A DNA stretch of 64,000 nucleotides from Stictocephala bisonia (GCA_035578905.1 JAQJVL010000292.1:112001-176000); one strand, 5' to 3'; numbered from the stretch's first letter, positions 1-10,155 are shown. Program-made: numbers and translations. The notes: generated from the sequence alone by a model not told the origin.

Positions 1-5
1 TGTGT

Positions 6-11
6 GTTTTT
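6..11. other. Site where the gene B terminator hairpin is missing
   Basis: The right arm has tgtgtg, a T run, a 48-nt hairpin and then cttttac at the equivalent place. Here tgtgtgttttt joins directly to cttttac. The lost segment lies between two short T runs, the footprint expected of slippage over a palindrome, or of an assembler or polymerase skipping a hairpin. Only 11 bases of outer flank are visible. Confidence 0.6.
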
Positions 12-98
12 CTTTTACTTTATTTAAAATATTACAAATTTTTACAATATGTACATCTTACAGACTAAACCTACAGTAATAAACTACTTAGTGCTGGC

Positions 99-527
99 TC
101 AGGATCTGGGTGATGTGTTCTCCTTGTCTGAGTCGTCTTTGAGTACATCAACCCCGAAGTTCGCTGTAGAGCTTGCAACTTCTTCACTTCCCATCACCTG
201 CCTCAGTACTGCATTATACAACTCCTCCCCACACTCGTCAGCTCCGATGCGGTCTAGTAACCTAAGGAAGTCGTCTTCGCGATGTAACACATCGCTACAA
301 ATGCAATAAATAGGTCCGAAAGTTGTCTCAGGGTTCGACCACATACAGTGAGTGAAATGTTGACCGTACTTTGTAACTTTGGATTCAGTACAATTCATTC
401 GAATCTTAGTACGCTCAATACTCTGCGCTATTGCACCCATAGCGTTCAACTTTTCCAGCGCCTCAGAACTCCAAGAAGATTTTGCCAACCTGACGTTAAG
501 CAACACCAGCTCCATATTTGTGTTCAT
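99..527 (-). CDS. Gene B (left copy): small protein of unknown function, 142 aa
   Basis: Unrecognised 142-residue protein, intron-less. It starts MNTNMELVLLNV and has a conserved middle with KYGQHFTHC, WSNPET, FGPIYCICSD and ADECGEELYNAV, then an acidic Ser-rich tail ending SPRS. No signal peptide or membrane segment is evident. The ATG lies about 60 nt downstream of a minus-strand TATA box (586-595), itself preceded by two ACCCCCACCA repeats. It differs from the right-arm copy (19929-20357) at two residues. It is a paralog of gene A (1519-1947): the C-terminal 70 residues are almost identical while the N-terminal half has diverged, which suggests a tandem duplication with later gene conversion. 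An AATAAA follows the stop, but the terminator hairpin found in the right arm is missing. Confidence 0.72.
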   Translation of the reverse strand: MNTNMELVLLNVRLAKSSWSSEALEKLNAMGAIAQSIERTKIRMNCTESKVTKYGQHFTHCMWSNPETTFGPIYCICSDVLHREDDFLRLLDRIGADECGEELYNAVLRQVMGSEEVASSTANFGVDVLKDDSDKENTSPRS

Positions 528-586
528 ATTGAATGTGATTGCTTCGACTGCTGGCGTGCAAGTGATGTTAGAAAGCAGCGAACTGT

Positions 587-637
587 AATATATAAGAGGA
601 AATTCATGGTGGGGGTAACATCATGTGGTGGGGGTTG
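587..637 (-). promoter_or_regulatory. Gene B promoter (left): TATA box and two C-rich repeats
   Basis: Read on the minus strand: two ACCCCCACCA copies 19 bp apart, then a TTATATATT TATA box, then the ATG about 60 nt further on. Same as 19820-19870 in the right arm. Confidence 0.55.
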
Positions 638-1375
638 CATGAATCCTCCTAGCGTGGTAAATTTCGTCTAAAGTCTAAAATCCTCGTCTTATAGACTATA
701 AATGCTTCAACATCAGTCTTAACGCGGGATTTCGATCCAACTTAATTTAAAACCTTCAATTTTACACTACTCACAAACAGAAATCTACGAGTAAATACAG
801 AGCTAAAGTGTGAAACGTAATGTAAGAGGTAAAACCTAAAAAGTTCACCAAGTTTTTTCCTAACGATGTTACCGAACCCCTTTAATACACCTACTTGTTA
901 TAGAACGATGGTTAAAGTATAGTAATATGATATTGCTAAACAAATACTACAACTTTTGTCATAATACGGGTTTTTGATTAAACTTGTTCTTAAACCCCTC
1001 ATTTTTACACTACTCACAAACAACAATTTTAAAATAGAAGCCTAAAGAGTGATACGTAATGTAAGAAAACAAAATGCAAAAAACCTAAATAATCACAACA
1101 TTTTTCCGAACGGTGTTGTAGAAACCCTTTATTACACCTACTGTTATAGAACTATGGTTAAATATAGGAAAATGATAGTACTAAACCAATACGACAACTT
1201 TAAACTGAACATAGAAGCACAATCTTATTCAAAGATAAAGTTTGCAGAGCATAAACAATACGAGCCATCCTTAATTAATTAGTATTATTGCAGAGTGTAA
1301 AACAATACGAGTCTGAACATCTTTACCGAGCATTCAACTCAGGATAATTTTTGTGGGTCAAGGCCATTGGTATAG
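638..1375. other. Spacer between genes B and A (left arm)
   Basis: No convincing gene. It holds a decayed copy of the gene E tail (about 665-725, minus) and two diverged direct repeats of a block containing 'actcacaaacag/aacaa', 'acgtaatgtaag' and 'ttacacctactt' (about 755-910 and 1005-1160), which shows internal duplication. A TCAAGGCCA motif near 1358 belongs to the end of the gene A unit. Confidence 0.5.
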
Positions 1376-1381
1376 TTTTTG

Positions 1382-1429
1382 AAAAAGGCTTCTTGGACAG
1401 AACGACTGCTCTGTCCAAGAAGCCTTTTT
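1382..1429 (-). terminator. Gene A 3' hairpin (left)
   Basis: A 48-nt hairpin with 22-bp arms built on GGCTTCTTGGACAGA and a 4-nt loop, just beyond the gene A AATAAA. On the gene A sense strand one pair is G·U; on the other strand it would be A×C. Same as 19028-19075. Confidence 0.8.
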
Positions 1430-1518
1430 CTTTTTACTTTATTTAAAATATTACAAATGTTTTACAATATGTACATCTTACAGACTAAACCTATAGTAAC
1501 AAACTACTTAGTGCTGGC

Positions 1519-1947
1519 TCAGGATCTGGGTGATGTGTTATCCTTGTCTGAGTCGTCTTTGAGTACATCAACCCTGAAGTCCGCTGTAGAGCTTGCAACT
1601 TCTTCACTCCCCATCACCTGCCTCAGTACAGCATTATACAACTCCTCCCCACACTCGTCAGCTCCGATGCAGTCTAGTAACGTAAGGAAGTCGTCTTGAC
1701 GATATAACACATCGCTACAAATGCAATAAATAGGTCCGAAAGACGTCTCAGGGTTCGACCATATGCAGTGAGTGAAATGTTGACCATAGCGTGTAATCTC
1801 TGTGTCTATACATTTCATCCGGAATTTTGTACTTTCAATACTCGTAGCAATCTCTCCCATACAATCCAACAGCTCCAACGCAGCAGGAGTCCAAGAAGAC
1901 TTTGCAAACCTTAGCTCAAGCACAACCAACTCAATATTTGTATTCAT
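1519..1947 (-). CDS. Gene A (left copy): small protein of unknown function, 142 aa
   Basis: Unrecognised 142-residue protein, identical in translation to the right-arm copy at 18510-18938. It starts MNTNIELVVLELRFAKSSW and shares RYGQHFTHC, WSNPET, FGPIYCICSD, ADECGEELYNAV and the acidic SPRS tail with gene B. Several Cys and His residues in the centre could bind metal, but the spacing matches no finger I know. The ATG is about 65 nt downstream of a minus-strand TATA box (2012-2019). The unit ends in AATAAA, a 22-bp hairpin (1382-1429) and a TGGCCTTGA motif. Being intron-less, compact and duplicated inside an inverted repeat, it resembles a viral or element gene; its function is unknown. Confidence 0.75.
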   Translation of the reverse strand: MNTNIELVVLELRFAKSSWTPAALELLDCMGEIATSIESTKFRMKCIDTEITRYGQHFTHCIWSNPETSFGPIYCICSDVLYRQDDFLTLLDCIGADECGEELYNAVLRQVMGSEEVASSTADFRVDVLKDDSDKDNTSPRS

Positions 1948-2011
1948 TGCTGCCTAGATGTGCTGCTTGCAAGTGTTGGTGTGCGAGTGATGTGGAACAG
2001 CAACGCACCTC

Positions 2012-2045
2012 AATATATAAGACAAAAATGTGGTGTGGTGTATGA
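2012..2045 (-). promoter_or_regulatory. Gene A promoter (left)
   Basis: TATATATT on the minus strand at 2012-2019, preceded by a CACCACACCAC block at about 2027-2043. It lies between the gene E stop and the gene A start, so A has its own promoter. Confidence 0.5.
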
Positions 2046-2054
2046 TAAAAAAGT

Positions 2055-2240
2055 CTAAAATCCTGTCAAAAAGACTATAAATGCCTCTGCATCAGTTTTA
2101 ACTGTGCTATCAACCTCCATTACTTGTATAGGCAAATCCTGTGGCGTGATAGTCTCACATAAATCTCTTGTATCTCGTACACTATTAGTTGTAGAACTAA
2201 CAATTTGGTGCTGAACATTTTCCAAACCTTGGGTATCCAT
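2055..2240 (-). CDS. Gene E (left copy): 61-aa protein of unknown function
   Basis: 61 residues starting MDTQGLENVQHQ and ending FLTGF. Identical to 18217-18402. Polar and acidic, with no motif I recognise. A TATAAA lies about 80 nt upstream, directly preceded by a long poly-C block (poly-G here on the plus strand, 2337-2366). Part of its tail is repeated, decayed, upstream of gene B, so E and A were duplicated as a pair. No poly(A) signal follows before the gene A promoter. It could be a separate small protein or a leading exon. Confidence 0.5.
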   Translation of the reverse strand: MDTQGLENVQHQIVSSTTNSVRDTRDLCETITPQDLPIQVMEVDSTVKTDAEAFIVFLTGF

Positions 2241-2336
2241 AGTTTTTTCAAGTTAAGAAATACGCTCTCTTGCGAAAACTGAGATAATACTACAAGAAAT
2301 TGGATTAAACACCTTCATTTATACATGAAAAGTTTT

Positions 2337-2475
2337 GGGAGGGGGGGGGTAGGGGGAGGGGGGGGGTCCTGATACGTTGCATATAATATATTTGTTATAG
2401 ATAGTGCATGAGTATATATGTTCGCCAAACTTGAACGATATCGCTCGGTAAAATGGTAAGTGGGGGGGGGGGGGG
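2337..2475 (+). promoter_or_regulatory. G-rich blocks upstream of gene E (left)
   Basis: Two long G runs (2337-2366 and 2461-2475) on the plus strand, the template strand for gene E. The first has the spacing to form a G-quadruplex. The mirror copies are C runs at 17985-17994 and 18087-18120. Run lengths differ between arms. Confidence 0.5.
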
Positions 2476-3289
2476 ACAGATAAGTCCTGAGATTTTATTT
2501 ATAAAATATTGTACTATGGTTAGATAGTGCATATGTATTAAATTTGAACGAAATCGGTTGATTAATAACGAAACTAGAGGTCACGAAGCTATAGTAATAT
2601 TAAAAAGTGTGCTTACTCAAGCTTACGTCCTCCTATGTATGAGTAAGCTATGTAAAAGACCCGAGTAATAGAAGCGTTTCTGATAATGTTATGAAAACCG
2701 TATATTTTTTCAAATTTTCAAAGTTTAATTGGCTATGGATTACTCGTTTGGTGCAGCTTGGGAGCAGATAGTTTTGGCTGAATTTTTTAAATTCAAAAGA
2801 AAGCAATAAGGATATTATTCAGGCAACCATTCAGATCTCATTGCAGACCTTTTTTATTTCTGGTAAAATTCTAACACTTCCAAGCTTATACATTTTTGAA
2901 ATGTGTAAATATTTTGTTAAAAAGCCTTATAATTTAAAATCATAATACGAGGCAGAATTTCTGATGACGTCACAATCAAGTAATGTATCTTAACTAACCA
3001 ATCACAGAATTCAGTATTTCTCCCCTTCCATTTACTGTTGCGTTACTTAAGGAGTTGAGATGACTCCCACCGACAATGTGTTTTGCAACAAAGGGAAAAA
3101 ATATTCCCCCATATCACACACATCATCCATCGCTAGATCCTTTTACTTATAAAACTTATTAATTGCGATGAATTATAAAGTTCAAGGTTATTTAAACTAA
3201 GAGGAAATCGTTGTCAAAATATATAACATTTGTACTACAAATGATTATATTTTGACAACATTTTCCTAAAAAAAAAGGGAACAAACAAT
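2476..3289. other. Left-arm spacer with a partial gene C start
   Basis: Contains a GCTTACTC/GAGTAAGC inverted pair (about 2608-2650) and a decayed fragment of the gene C promoter and first codons (about 2961-3126), including TGACGTCA and the CCAAT-type box. The 64-bp palindrome at 3203-3266 is listed separately. No intact gene. Confidence 0.5.
3203..3266. repeat. 64-bp AT-rich palindrome behind the decayed gene D copy (left)
   Basis: GGAAAtcgTTGTCAAAATATA ... TATATTTTGACAA ... TTTTCC with an inner CATTTGTACTACAAATG core, so almost the whole 64 bp can form a cruciform or hairpin. Mirror copy at 17195-17258. Confidence 0.75.
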
Positions 3290-3539
3290 TTAAGGTTTTA
3301 CATAAATTGTTATGTCAGCTAGAAAGTCAAAACCCTCTAGTGTACGATATAGACCACAAGGGGAGCAATGTTTTAGTCAATTTGCTGCTATAACGACACT
3401 CTACAACATTTACGGTGGTACATGAATACTCGACCATAGCATACACTTCTGTATACTTGGTCAATAGCTTGTAAACTCTCTATTACATTTCACCAGCTCC
3501 TCCCTGGAGCTAGCTTTTTCTTCTAAGCATTATAAGCCA
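3290..3539 (-). pseudogene. Decayed tandem copy of gene D (left)
   Basis: Aligns along its length with gene D (3898-4125 here, 16332-16604 on the right) but has lost part of the start region and carries indels that break the frame soon after the ATG. Its TATA box is degraded to CATAAG. Mirror copy at 16922-17171. Confidence 0.7.
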
Positions 3540-3734
3540 TATCTCCCCAATAATGCTAATCCGGACACAGCAACGTTCTTATGTAGTACGGACAATTGTG
3601 TAAGTGGTGGTAGTAACTAACCGCGCTTGACACATCATCCATCGCTAGATCCTTAGATCCTTTTACTTATAAAACTTATTAATAGCGATGAATTAAAGTA
3701 AAAAAGATAAAGTTCAAGGTCATTTAAACGAAGC

Positions 3735-3798
3735 GGAAATCGTTGTCAAAATATAAAACATCTGTACTACAAATGATTATATTTTGACAACATTTTCC
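3735..3798. repeat. 64-bp AT-rich palindrome behind gene D (left)
   Basis: Same palindrome class as 3203-3266, with the TTGTCAAAATATAA arm. Followed on the minus sense strand by TGACCTTGA (3714-3722). A run of about 28 A lies next to it. Confidence 0.7.
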
Positions 3799-3830
<32 letters not shown>

Positions 3831-3897
3831 GGGAGGGTGGGGCAAAAAAATTTAAGGTTTTAAATAAATTGTTATGTCAGCTAGAAAGTCAAACCCT

Positions 3898-4125
3898 CTA
3901 GTGTACGATATAGACCACAAGGGGGAGCAATGTTTTAGTCAATTTGCTGCTATAACGGCACTCTACACCATGTACGGTGGTACATGAATACTCGACCATA
4001 GCATACACTTCTGTATACTTGGCCAATAGCTCTGCAAACTCTCTATTACATTTTACCAGCTCCTCCCTCGAGCTAGCTTTTCTTCTAAGGATTATAAGCG
4101 CAGCAGGCAAATGCGTAGAAGCCAT
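3898..4125 (-). pseudogene. Gene D (left copy), frameshifted
   Basis: Same protein as 16332-16604 for the first 72 or so residues (MASTHLPAALIILRRK ...). A run of five G at 3921-3925, where the right arm and both decayed copies have four, shifts the frame and replaces the last part with a short wrong tail. Start chosen at the ATG 44 nt downstream of the TATATAAG box, not the earlier in-frame TTG, which lies upstream of the TATA. Either a real single-copy lesion or a homopolymer error. Confidence 0.65.
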
Positions 4126-4238
4126 ATCCCCCAATAATGCTAATCCGGACACAGCAACGTTCTTATATAGTACTGACAATTGTTTAAGTGGGGGTAGTAA
4201 CTGACCAGGTGGGGGTAGTAACTAACCGCTCTTGTAGG

Positions 4239-4246
4239 TGACGTCA
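4239..4246. promoter_or_regulatory. TGACGTCA palindrome between divergent genes D and C (left)
   Basis: Perfect CRE/ATF-type site. On one side are two TTACTACCCCCAC repeats and a TATA box facing gene D; on the other a CCAATCAC box facing gene C. Mirror site at 16211-16218. Confidence 0.6.
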
Positions 4247-4358
4247 CAATCAAGTAATGTATCTTAACTAACCAATCACAGAATTCAGTATTTCCCCTTC
4301 CATTTACTGTTGCGTTACTTAAGGAGTTGCAGTTTGTAAAACAGTTCATATCGTTGAG

Positions 4359-4748
4359 ATGGCTCCCACCGACAATGTGTTTTGCAACAAAGGGGTAAAT
4401 ATTCCTCATATCATCAACAGTGAAGTAGACGAGGACGACGTCCCTATGGATTTCATCGCTGAAATCAACAACAACGTTTCAGATGATGATGATAGTCTAC
4501 CCTCCACCACCTCAAACAGCCAGGCGACAACACCTGTCATGGAAACGTCGTGGAACATTGGGACTCCAATTTCAACAACAACCTCGTGCAGCTTTGGATC
4601 ACCCAGTCCATCATCACCGCCAACACCGACAACCTCCCTCAATGTCAACGATATTGAAAGGGGTCGATCAAACTGCTGCAGGAGGCTGTTGTACGTTAGG
4701 AAGAGGTTATTTGAGGATAGCAGCGAAGATAGTAGCGGTGAAGACTAA
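4359..4748 (+). CDS. Gene C (left copy): acidic Ser/Thr-rich protein, 129 aa
   Basis: Unrecognised 129-residue protein starting MAPTDNVFCNKG. Residues 22-50 are acidic (EVDEDD, SDDDD), 50-95 rich in Ser, Thr and Pro, and 100-118 basic with RRLL and KRLF, followed by an SSEDSSGED tail typical of CK2 sites. KRLF and RRLL fit the RxL cyclin-docking pattern, a weak clue to function. It probably acts in the nucleus or as a regulator, by composition only. Identical to 15709-16098. It is transcribed divergently from gene D over a shared TGACGTCA. A CCAATCAC box lies about 90 nt upstream; no TATA is seen. AATAAA, a hairpin (4799-4856) and TGACCTTGA (4871-4879) follow. Confidence 0.7.
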   Translation: MAPTDNVFCNKGVNIPHIINSEVDEDDVPMDFIAEINNNVSDDDDSLPSTTSNSQATTPVMETSWNIGTPISTTTSCSFGSPSPSSPPTPTTSLNVNDIERGRSNCCRRLLYVRKRLFEDSSEDSSGED

Positions 4749-5656
4749 AGTTGTACATTTGTAAATAAAATTAATAAAAAATAAAAAAGAAAAAAAAAAA
4801 AACCTTCTTGTACAGAACAATTTGAAAGAACTTGTTCTGTGCAAGAAGGTTTTTTTAAAAACACTCCTCTTGACCTTGAAACCCATGACACATCATCCAA
4901 CGCTAGATCCTTAGATCCTTTTTACTATAAAAACTTATTAATTGCGATGAATTATAAAGTGAAAAGATAAAGTTCAAGGTCTTTTGAACGAAGCGGAAAT
5001 CGTAAAACAGAACAGGAAGAAGAAAAACATTTTGTCCTGAAAGAGAAAACATATATGATTAGTACAAAATAATATGTGGAATAGGGTGAATATAAATTTT
5101 TAATAATACGAATTAAACTCTTTTGTAATACTTCCATTTTCTTGAAGTTTCTAAAAGACATAAATACAAGCAAGCGTCGCAAAAGTGTTTTGGTGATAGT
5201 AGCGGTGAAGACTAAAGTTGTACATTTGTAAATAAAAATTAATAAAAAATAAAAAGAAAAAAACCTTCTTGTAAAGAACAATTTGAAAGAACTTGTTATG
5301 TGCAAGAAGGTTTTTTTAAAAACACTCCTCTTGACCTTGAAACTCATGACACATCATCCAACGCTAGATCCTTAGATCCTTTTTACTATAAAAACTTATT
5401 AATTGCGATGAATTATAAAGTGAAAAGATAAAGTTCAAGGTCTTTTGAACGAAGCGGAAATCGTAAAACAGAACAGGAAGAAGAAAACATTTTGTCCTGA
5501 AAGAGAAAACATATATGATTAGTACAAAATAATATGTGGAATAGGGTGAATATAAATTTTTAATAATACGAATTAAACTCTTTTGTAATACTTCCATTTT
5601 CTTGAAGTTTCTAAAAGACATAAATACAAGCAAGCGTCGCAAAAGTGTTTTGGTGA
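4733..5656. repeat. Tandem duplication of the gene C tail module
   Basis: A module of about 460 bp (gene C last codons, AATAAA, hairpin, TGACCTTGA, AT-rich spacer) occurs twice, at 4733-5195 and 5196-5656. In the second copy the hairpin at about 5263-5313 has mismatches on both arms. Minus-strand open frames of 131 aa (4952-5347) and 92 aa (5364-5642), starting MRRLLVFMSF, lie in the spacer and also in the right arm (15107-15550). Their low-complexity hydrophobic content and lack of a promoter make coding doubtful. Confidence 0.65.
4799..4856 (+). terminator. Gene C 3' hairpin (left)
   Basis: Arms ACCTTCTTGTACAGAACAA and TTGTTCTGTGCAAGAAGGT around a short loop, directly after the AATAAA and A-rich run. 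One pair is U·G on the sense strand and C×A on the other. The arm shares CTTCTTGnACAGAAC with the gene A and B hairpins although the genes are unrelated. Confidence 0.8.
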
Positions 5657-6590
5657 AAGTCCTCCACAGTATTCTCTAGCAGTAGGATCAATCCTTACCC
5701 AGAGGGCTGGAATAATAACTAACCTGATCACCCACTACTATAGTAATACAATATATCAATCGCTCGAATCCTTTATGCAAGCTAAAGCCCCTGTCATTCC
5801 ACAGATGCTTTGAAGTGAAATGGCGGTTTAAATAAAAATATATAGTCAACTCCATTATTTATATCAATAAAAACCAACAATTAACTTGGAGACTGATGTT
5901 ATACAAAATAAAATCACAATAATCCTCACATTAAAATAGTTTTTATATTTAACATATGAATTTGGTACTGTAATTATATTAGGGATAGTTAGAAATACGT
6001 ACATGTTGTACCATTGTATGCAGCTAGTTTGTGCTTAATGTAATTTGCGATATGTAGTATAAAAGCGAAGGAGGAAAGTTACATTTTTATAAAACAAGCA
6101 TGAGAATGGTGTAGCCAACAACCTGTTATGTTTGACAGTTACCGATGGGTCAGTCAAGGTAATCTAGAAGAGAGCAGGCAGGCTGTGTTTTTGTTACGTA
6201 ATTTAATTGACTGGTTTTTGAGTGGATTCCACAACTGCTAATGTGTTGGCCGTCAGCCGCGAGTCTGAGAACCACCTGCCTCCCTCTCCTTATAGACATA
6301 CATTGCAGCTTCAAAACGTCGTCAGTTTTTTTAACATATGATGGTGAAACAAACAAAATGTTTTGTCTTTTAATTTCAAAATTAACAACTAATGTTTTGT
6401 CTTTACGGAGATTTGAACTATACCCTTTAAATTTAGGGGTAGTGTATTGGATACAAATTTTATTTCAGTGTTACGTTTTGGTAATTTTATTGAGACAGAA
6501 TAGTATGGCTTTTATTTATACATAAATATATATTTTAATGTTAGGCTCTTTATTTATTGAATTCATGGCTTTCATTGTCTCTGAGATCAA
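5657..6590. other. No feature recognised
   Basis: Ordinary AT-rich sequence. None of the element's motifs (TGACCTTGA, C-rich block with TATA, hairpins) is seen from here to about 10660. Confidence 0.4.
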
Positions 6591-6599
6591 TTCTATTGA

Positions 6600-6735
6600 C
6601 AACGGATTGCTCAGTTGCTAAGGCTTCGGACTACGGTGTGCAAGGTTCGAATCCCGAACTCAACTAACGGTTGAGTAAAGTTCACCCCCATGACTGCAGG
6701 CCCATGAAAACTGGCGAGTTTAGTTTAAAAAATTG
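6600..6735 (+). mobile_element. tRNA-derived SINE
   Basis: A-box-like TTGCTCAGTTGCTAAGG and a perfect B box GGTTCGAATCC about 35 nt later, then a non-tRNA body with TAAAGTTCAC and GCAGGCCCATGAAA. The same body follows the SINE at 21880. No acceptor stem folds, so it is not a tRNA gene. Confidence 0.65.
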
Positions 6736-6739
6736 TTAA

Positions 6740-8735
6740 CATTTTTAATTCCTGAACATTGTTGGTACTACAGGAATAACAACTTTTTAGAACCGAACAT
6801 AACAGTAATCTTTGCAACTACAGTACAAGCCTAGTTAACATTATCGACAAGACATTTAGACAAATCGCATACAAATGAACAGTGAGTTGATACTATCGAA
6901 TGCACAATCAATTCTACATTTCGCAGGACAGCAAACAAACCGTTTACACACGTTCATCTTGTCTTAACAATATTTTTTTGTTCTTCATTATTTTTTTAAC
7001 TATGAACTGTCAAACTAAAGTTAATAATGACAGTTATTCACAGTTTCTTATTTCATGTGCTTAACACTACTGATGCGTTGTAGTGGGATGGTCGTGAAAC
7101 GTTCAGAGTCCGCGTATTTTATTGGTAAGAATTCGGTTTAGCAGAATGTGGGGCCGGTTGATAGAGGCGTCCAAGGGCGAAGACGTGCCAGACTTACGTT
7201 ATTAGACATTCCTCCGCCCCCGCCACCCCCCACTTTGGGGTTGGTCCGACTCAATTATCTGCATTTACAGTTTGACACATCGTGCATGGCTTACATCGCT
7301 GCTATGTAAGTCCTGGGCCGACATTCTTATGTATTTAAAGTAATATATTATTGGTATCAGAAGAAAATAAACCTTAGAAATTTTTTCATAACAAAAAAAA
7401 AATCTTCGAAAAGTTTTTCCCGTGTTACGTTTGTATACAAAACTGATAGTTACGTTCATTCCGTATTAACCCTTGATAATGCCTACAATATATTTCTCAT
7501 CTAATAGGAATATTTGTGCCTGTAATTTTGTTAGTTTGTGGGGGCCCGTAACCATAGCCGGTTTAAACTGCATTACATTTAAACGGGGCTACACTAGCGC
7601 TCCACTACTGGACCACAAAACAGCTGATATTTTGAGACACAGAATTTAACATTAGACAAACTATCTGGAGTGTATTTAAAATTGATGGTATTAGTGAACT
7701 TATTTAGTTTTTATAGTATAGATTTAAAAAATCAAATATTTTTTAAAGCATTTATCCGTTACCCTTTTGGCCAACAAACTTCGTAGTTCAGTTTTCGTTT
7801 AAGCTACTGTACTTCGAAATATCTCTAATATTATGACCGATATGTCCCATAGGAAGTGTCCAAGGATTCAGATTTCAAATCTTTTTTCTTTTCTATATCC
7901 TCAAACCAATGTTGGCTCTTAGAAATTGAACTAAGTTATAATTTTCAGAACTGTTAACCTAAAAAATGTGACCGAAAGCAACATACATAACTGATCGATT
8001 TTTTACTAAATATAGTATATATTTATTTATTTATTACGGAAGAAATTTAATCGAAGAAATTTAATCGAAGAAATTACTGAAAATGATAATATAATAATAA
8101 AGTCACGTATAATATATTGAAGATAAGTATATTGAATAATATTGAAAAATGTCTTGTATTTCATTTATATATCCTGTCTGTTTGTGTGCGTGAGTGGGTG
8201 TATGAGAATGGTCAAAGAAGTATAACTTCCACCGTGTGGTCCGACGCAGACCCAATTTGTTTTTGTAGTTAAAATCGTCAAGAATAACAGTTTCACACAT
8301 TTAACGGTAAAAACTTATTAAAATACTTCGTTTATATAAAACTGTATTTATGGTTTCAATAAAATATTTGTTTACCATTGCAACACGACCATTACTACAA
8401 ACTGAATCCAAGAAATATAAAGGAAGTTTTTAGCGTTTCTCATAAAGTGAAACGGTTTCCTAATGCGCAAGAGCTAATTGAAAATACAACTGTATTTATA
8501 TAGAACAGAGGCCAGTCTATTTTTTTAACTGAACAATTTGTTCATAGTAAATAGATAAAGAAGAAACAATAATATGATCGATACCGTCACGGCGGAAAAG
8601 ACCTTAAGGACAACATTTCACACAATATGAGTACCTGCAATGCTATATTTACGAACAAAAAAAATGTTCCGTTATTTTTTTTCGACTTTTTCGTTAAACA
8701 GACTATCATATTCTTGTTTCTTAGTTATCTATGTA
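6740..8735. other. No gene recognised
   Basis: AT-rich, short open frames only, small simple repeats (for example a tripled ATTTAATCGAAGAA near 8043). A C-rich patch at about 7205-7245 is unexplained. Confidence 0.4.
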
Positions 8736-9466
8736 CAGTAGAGAGTCGATTATCCGAACTAATTGGGACCTCAGGGTGTTCGGATAACGACATGTTCGGA
8801 TAATCAAACATATTTTAACCATGCCATTATAGACGCTTATTGATAAGTTTATGTAATGATTTGGGCATATTGAAATTTAAAACACAACACATTTAAGTAC
8901 TGTATCCACATAATACTTTAATTTTGTGTTAAGTAGTCCAGTTAAAACTTACTGAACTAATGTTCCTGAAACTAGAGTCTAATATTATTCAACACTAGCT
9001 TAAAGAATACAAACAACTTTACAAAGTTTCAGCGCTGCACTACACGAGTGAATGACGATTAACAAGCGACTGTGCACATTCAATGTCAATTACTGTAGTA
9101 CAAACGCTTGACAGCGAAGCTCATACTAGACAATGGTAGGTGCACGGCGCGCCCGTTGTTTATTTTCGTCGTTTCCTGGAAGGCCTGACGTTACGGCGCA
9201 GGCACCGAGTCTGGCAGAAGCGGTACGCCGCGTGGGCTGTGCGCTAACTATAATTTCTTTTTCGTAATAAAATATGCACTATATGTACTGTATACAGTTA
9301 CTGTAGTATGGTACGTTTATTGAAAAATAAAAAAATATTAAATATAAGTGTTGGAATATAAATTTACAACGTGTATTTTGCGTATATAAAAAAATATTTT
9401 TTTCAGGTTTGGTTCGGTTAACTGACGTTTCGGATGACTGACGTTCGGTAAATCGACGTTCTACTG
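8736..9466. mobile_element. Pogo/Tigger-like MITE
   Basis: 731 bp flanked by TA on both sides. The left end CAGTAGAGAGTCGATTATCC and right end (GTTCTACTG, with CGGATGACTGACG inside) are related inverted termini. The start, with CGATTATCCGAAC, is the typical pogo/Tigger terminus. No transposase frame. Confidence 0.75.
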
Positions 9467-9539
9467 TACTATAAAAAATCGTTCAGTTAAAAAATCTTCA
9501 AGACGTCTGTTCTATATAAATAACATAAGCAATTGATGA

Positions 9540-9850
9540 GTATTGCAGCGGTTCGGTGTCTAGGACCCGGTCACTGCACCACGCTCCGCCCTTGGTCTTG
9601 AGAAAAGGTCGATAGCCGCACAATCTTGACCTTCCTCAACACTGCATTTCAGCAACTCTTCGTCTCACTCGCACACCGATTACGCAACCATTGTTTATTT
9701 CAGCAATACTCGTTTCCCGCCAACCTGCCGGCAACTCTCCGTCTCACTCGCACACCGATCAAGCAACCTTTTGTTTATTTCAGCCAGACTCGTTTCCCGG
9801 CCCACCCTGCGCTTGCCTAAGAAGGTGATGCGGGCGAGTTGTGCTCTTTT
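9540..9850. repeat. Two tandem copies of a GC-rich block of about 80 bp
   Basis: 'CGTCTCACTCGCACACCGAT' and 'TTGTTTATTTCAGC' each occur twice with 'CTCGTTTCCCG' (about 9658-9800). No gene evident. Confidence 0.55.
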
Positions 9851-10155
9851 TTTTAGAGCAACCTCTGAATGAACAAACAATAACCTACCTCACTGCCCCA
9901 CAAACTTGATTATCAGAATAAAAACAAGGAGAGTATTTATAAAAAACTACTATTTATTCTAAAAATGTTCAATATCGTGGTACATATATTTGTTAGCAGT
10001 TTTAATTTTAAGACACCCTATTATACATCGTTGTTGTACTATATAAATAGGTAATTTATGCGAAAAAGAATTGTCTAAAATCTATTTAATTTATGTTTGT
10101 TAGAAAAAGCATTTTTACACTTTTTCTATAAGTCTGCTTGGTATGAAATATATTA

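Larger units (their letters stand above)
1..5656. repeat. Left arm of the large inverted repeat
   Basis: The reverse complement of this stretch matches 14800-20456 almost base for base: equivalent positions add up to 20456-20461 along the arm. It carries genes B, A, E, D and C in mirror order. The visible differences are few: poly-A and poly-G tract lengths, two residues in gene B, one extra G in gene D, and loss of the gene B terminator hairpin at the very start. The inner end at about 5656 is where the last duplicated module stops. The outer end lies beyond the window start, so the arm is incomplete here. Confidence 0.9.

Noticed and set aside
49..671. Plus-strand open frames opposite gene B (86, 107 and 69 codons) and their right-arm mirrors
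   Set aside because: They are antisense shadows; promoter, poly(A) signal and hairpin all fit the gene on the other strand.
4406..4764. Frames of 80 and 93 codons overlapping gene C
   Set aside because: Low-complexity by-products of the Ser/Thr-rich coding sequence, without their own signals.
6600..6660. tRNA gene
   Set aside because: A and B boxes are present but no cloverleaf or acceptor stem; a shared body marks it as a SINE.
7060..7110. Hammerhead-like CTGATG ... GTGAAACG
   Set aside because: The core lacks the required GA after CTGAN and stem I does not pair.
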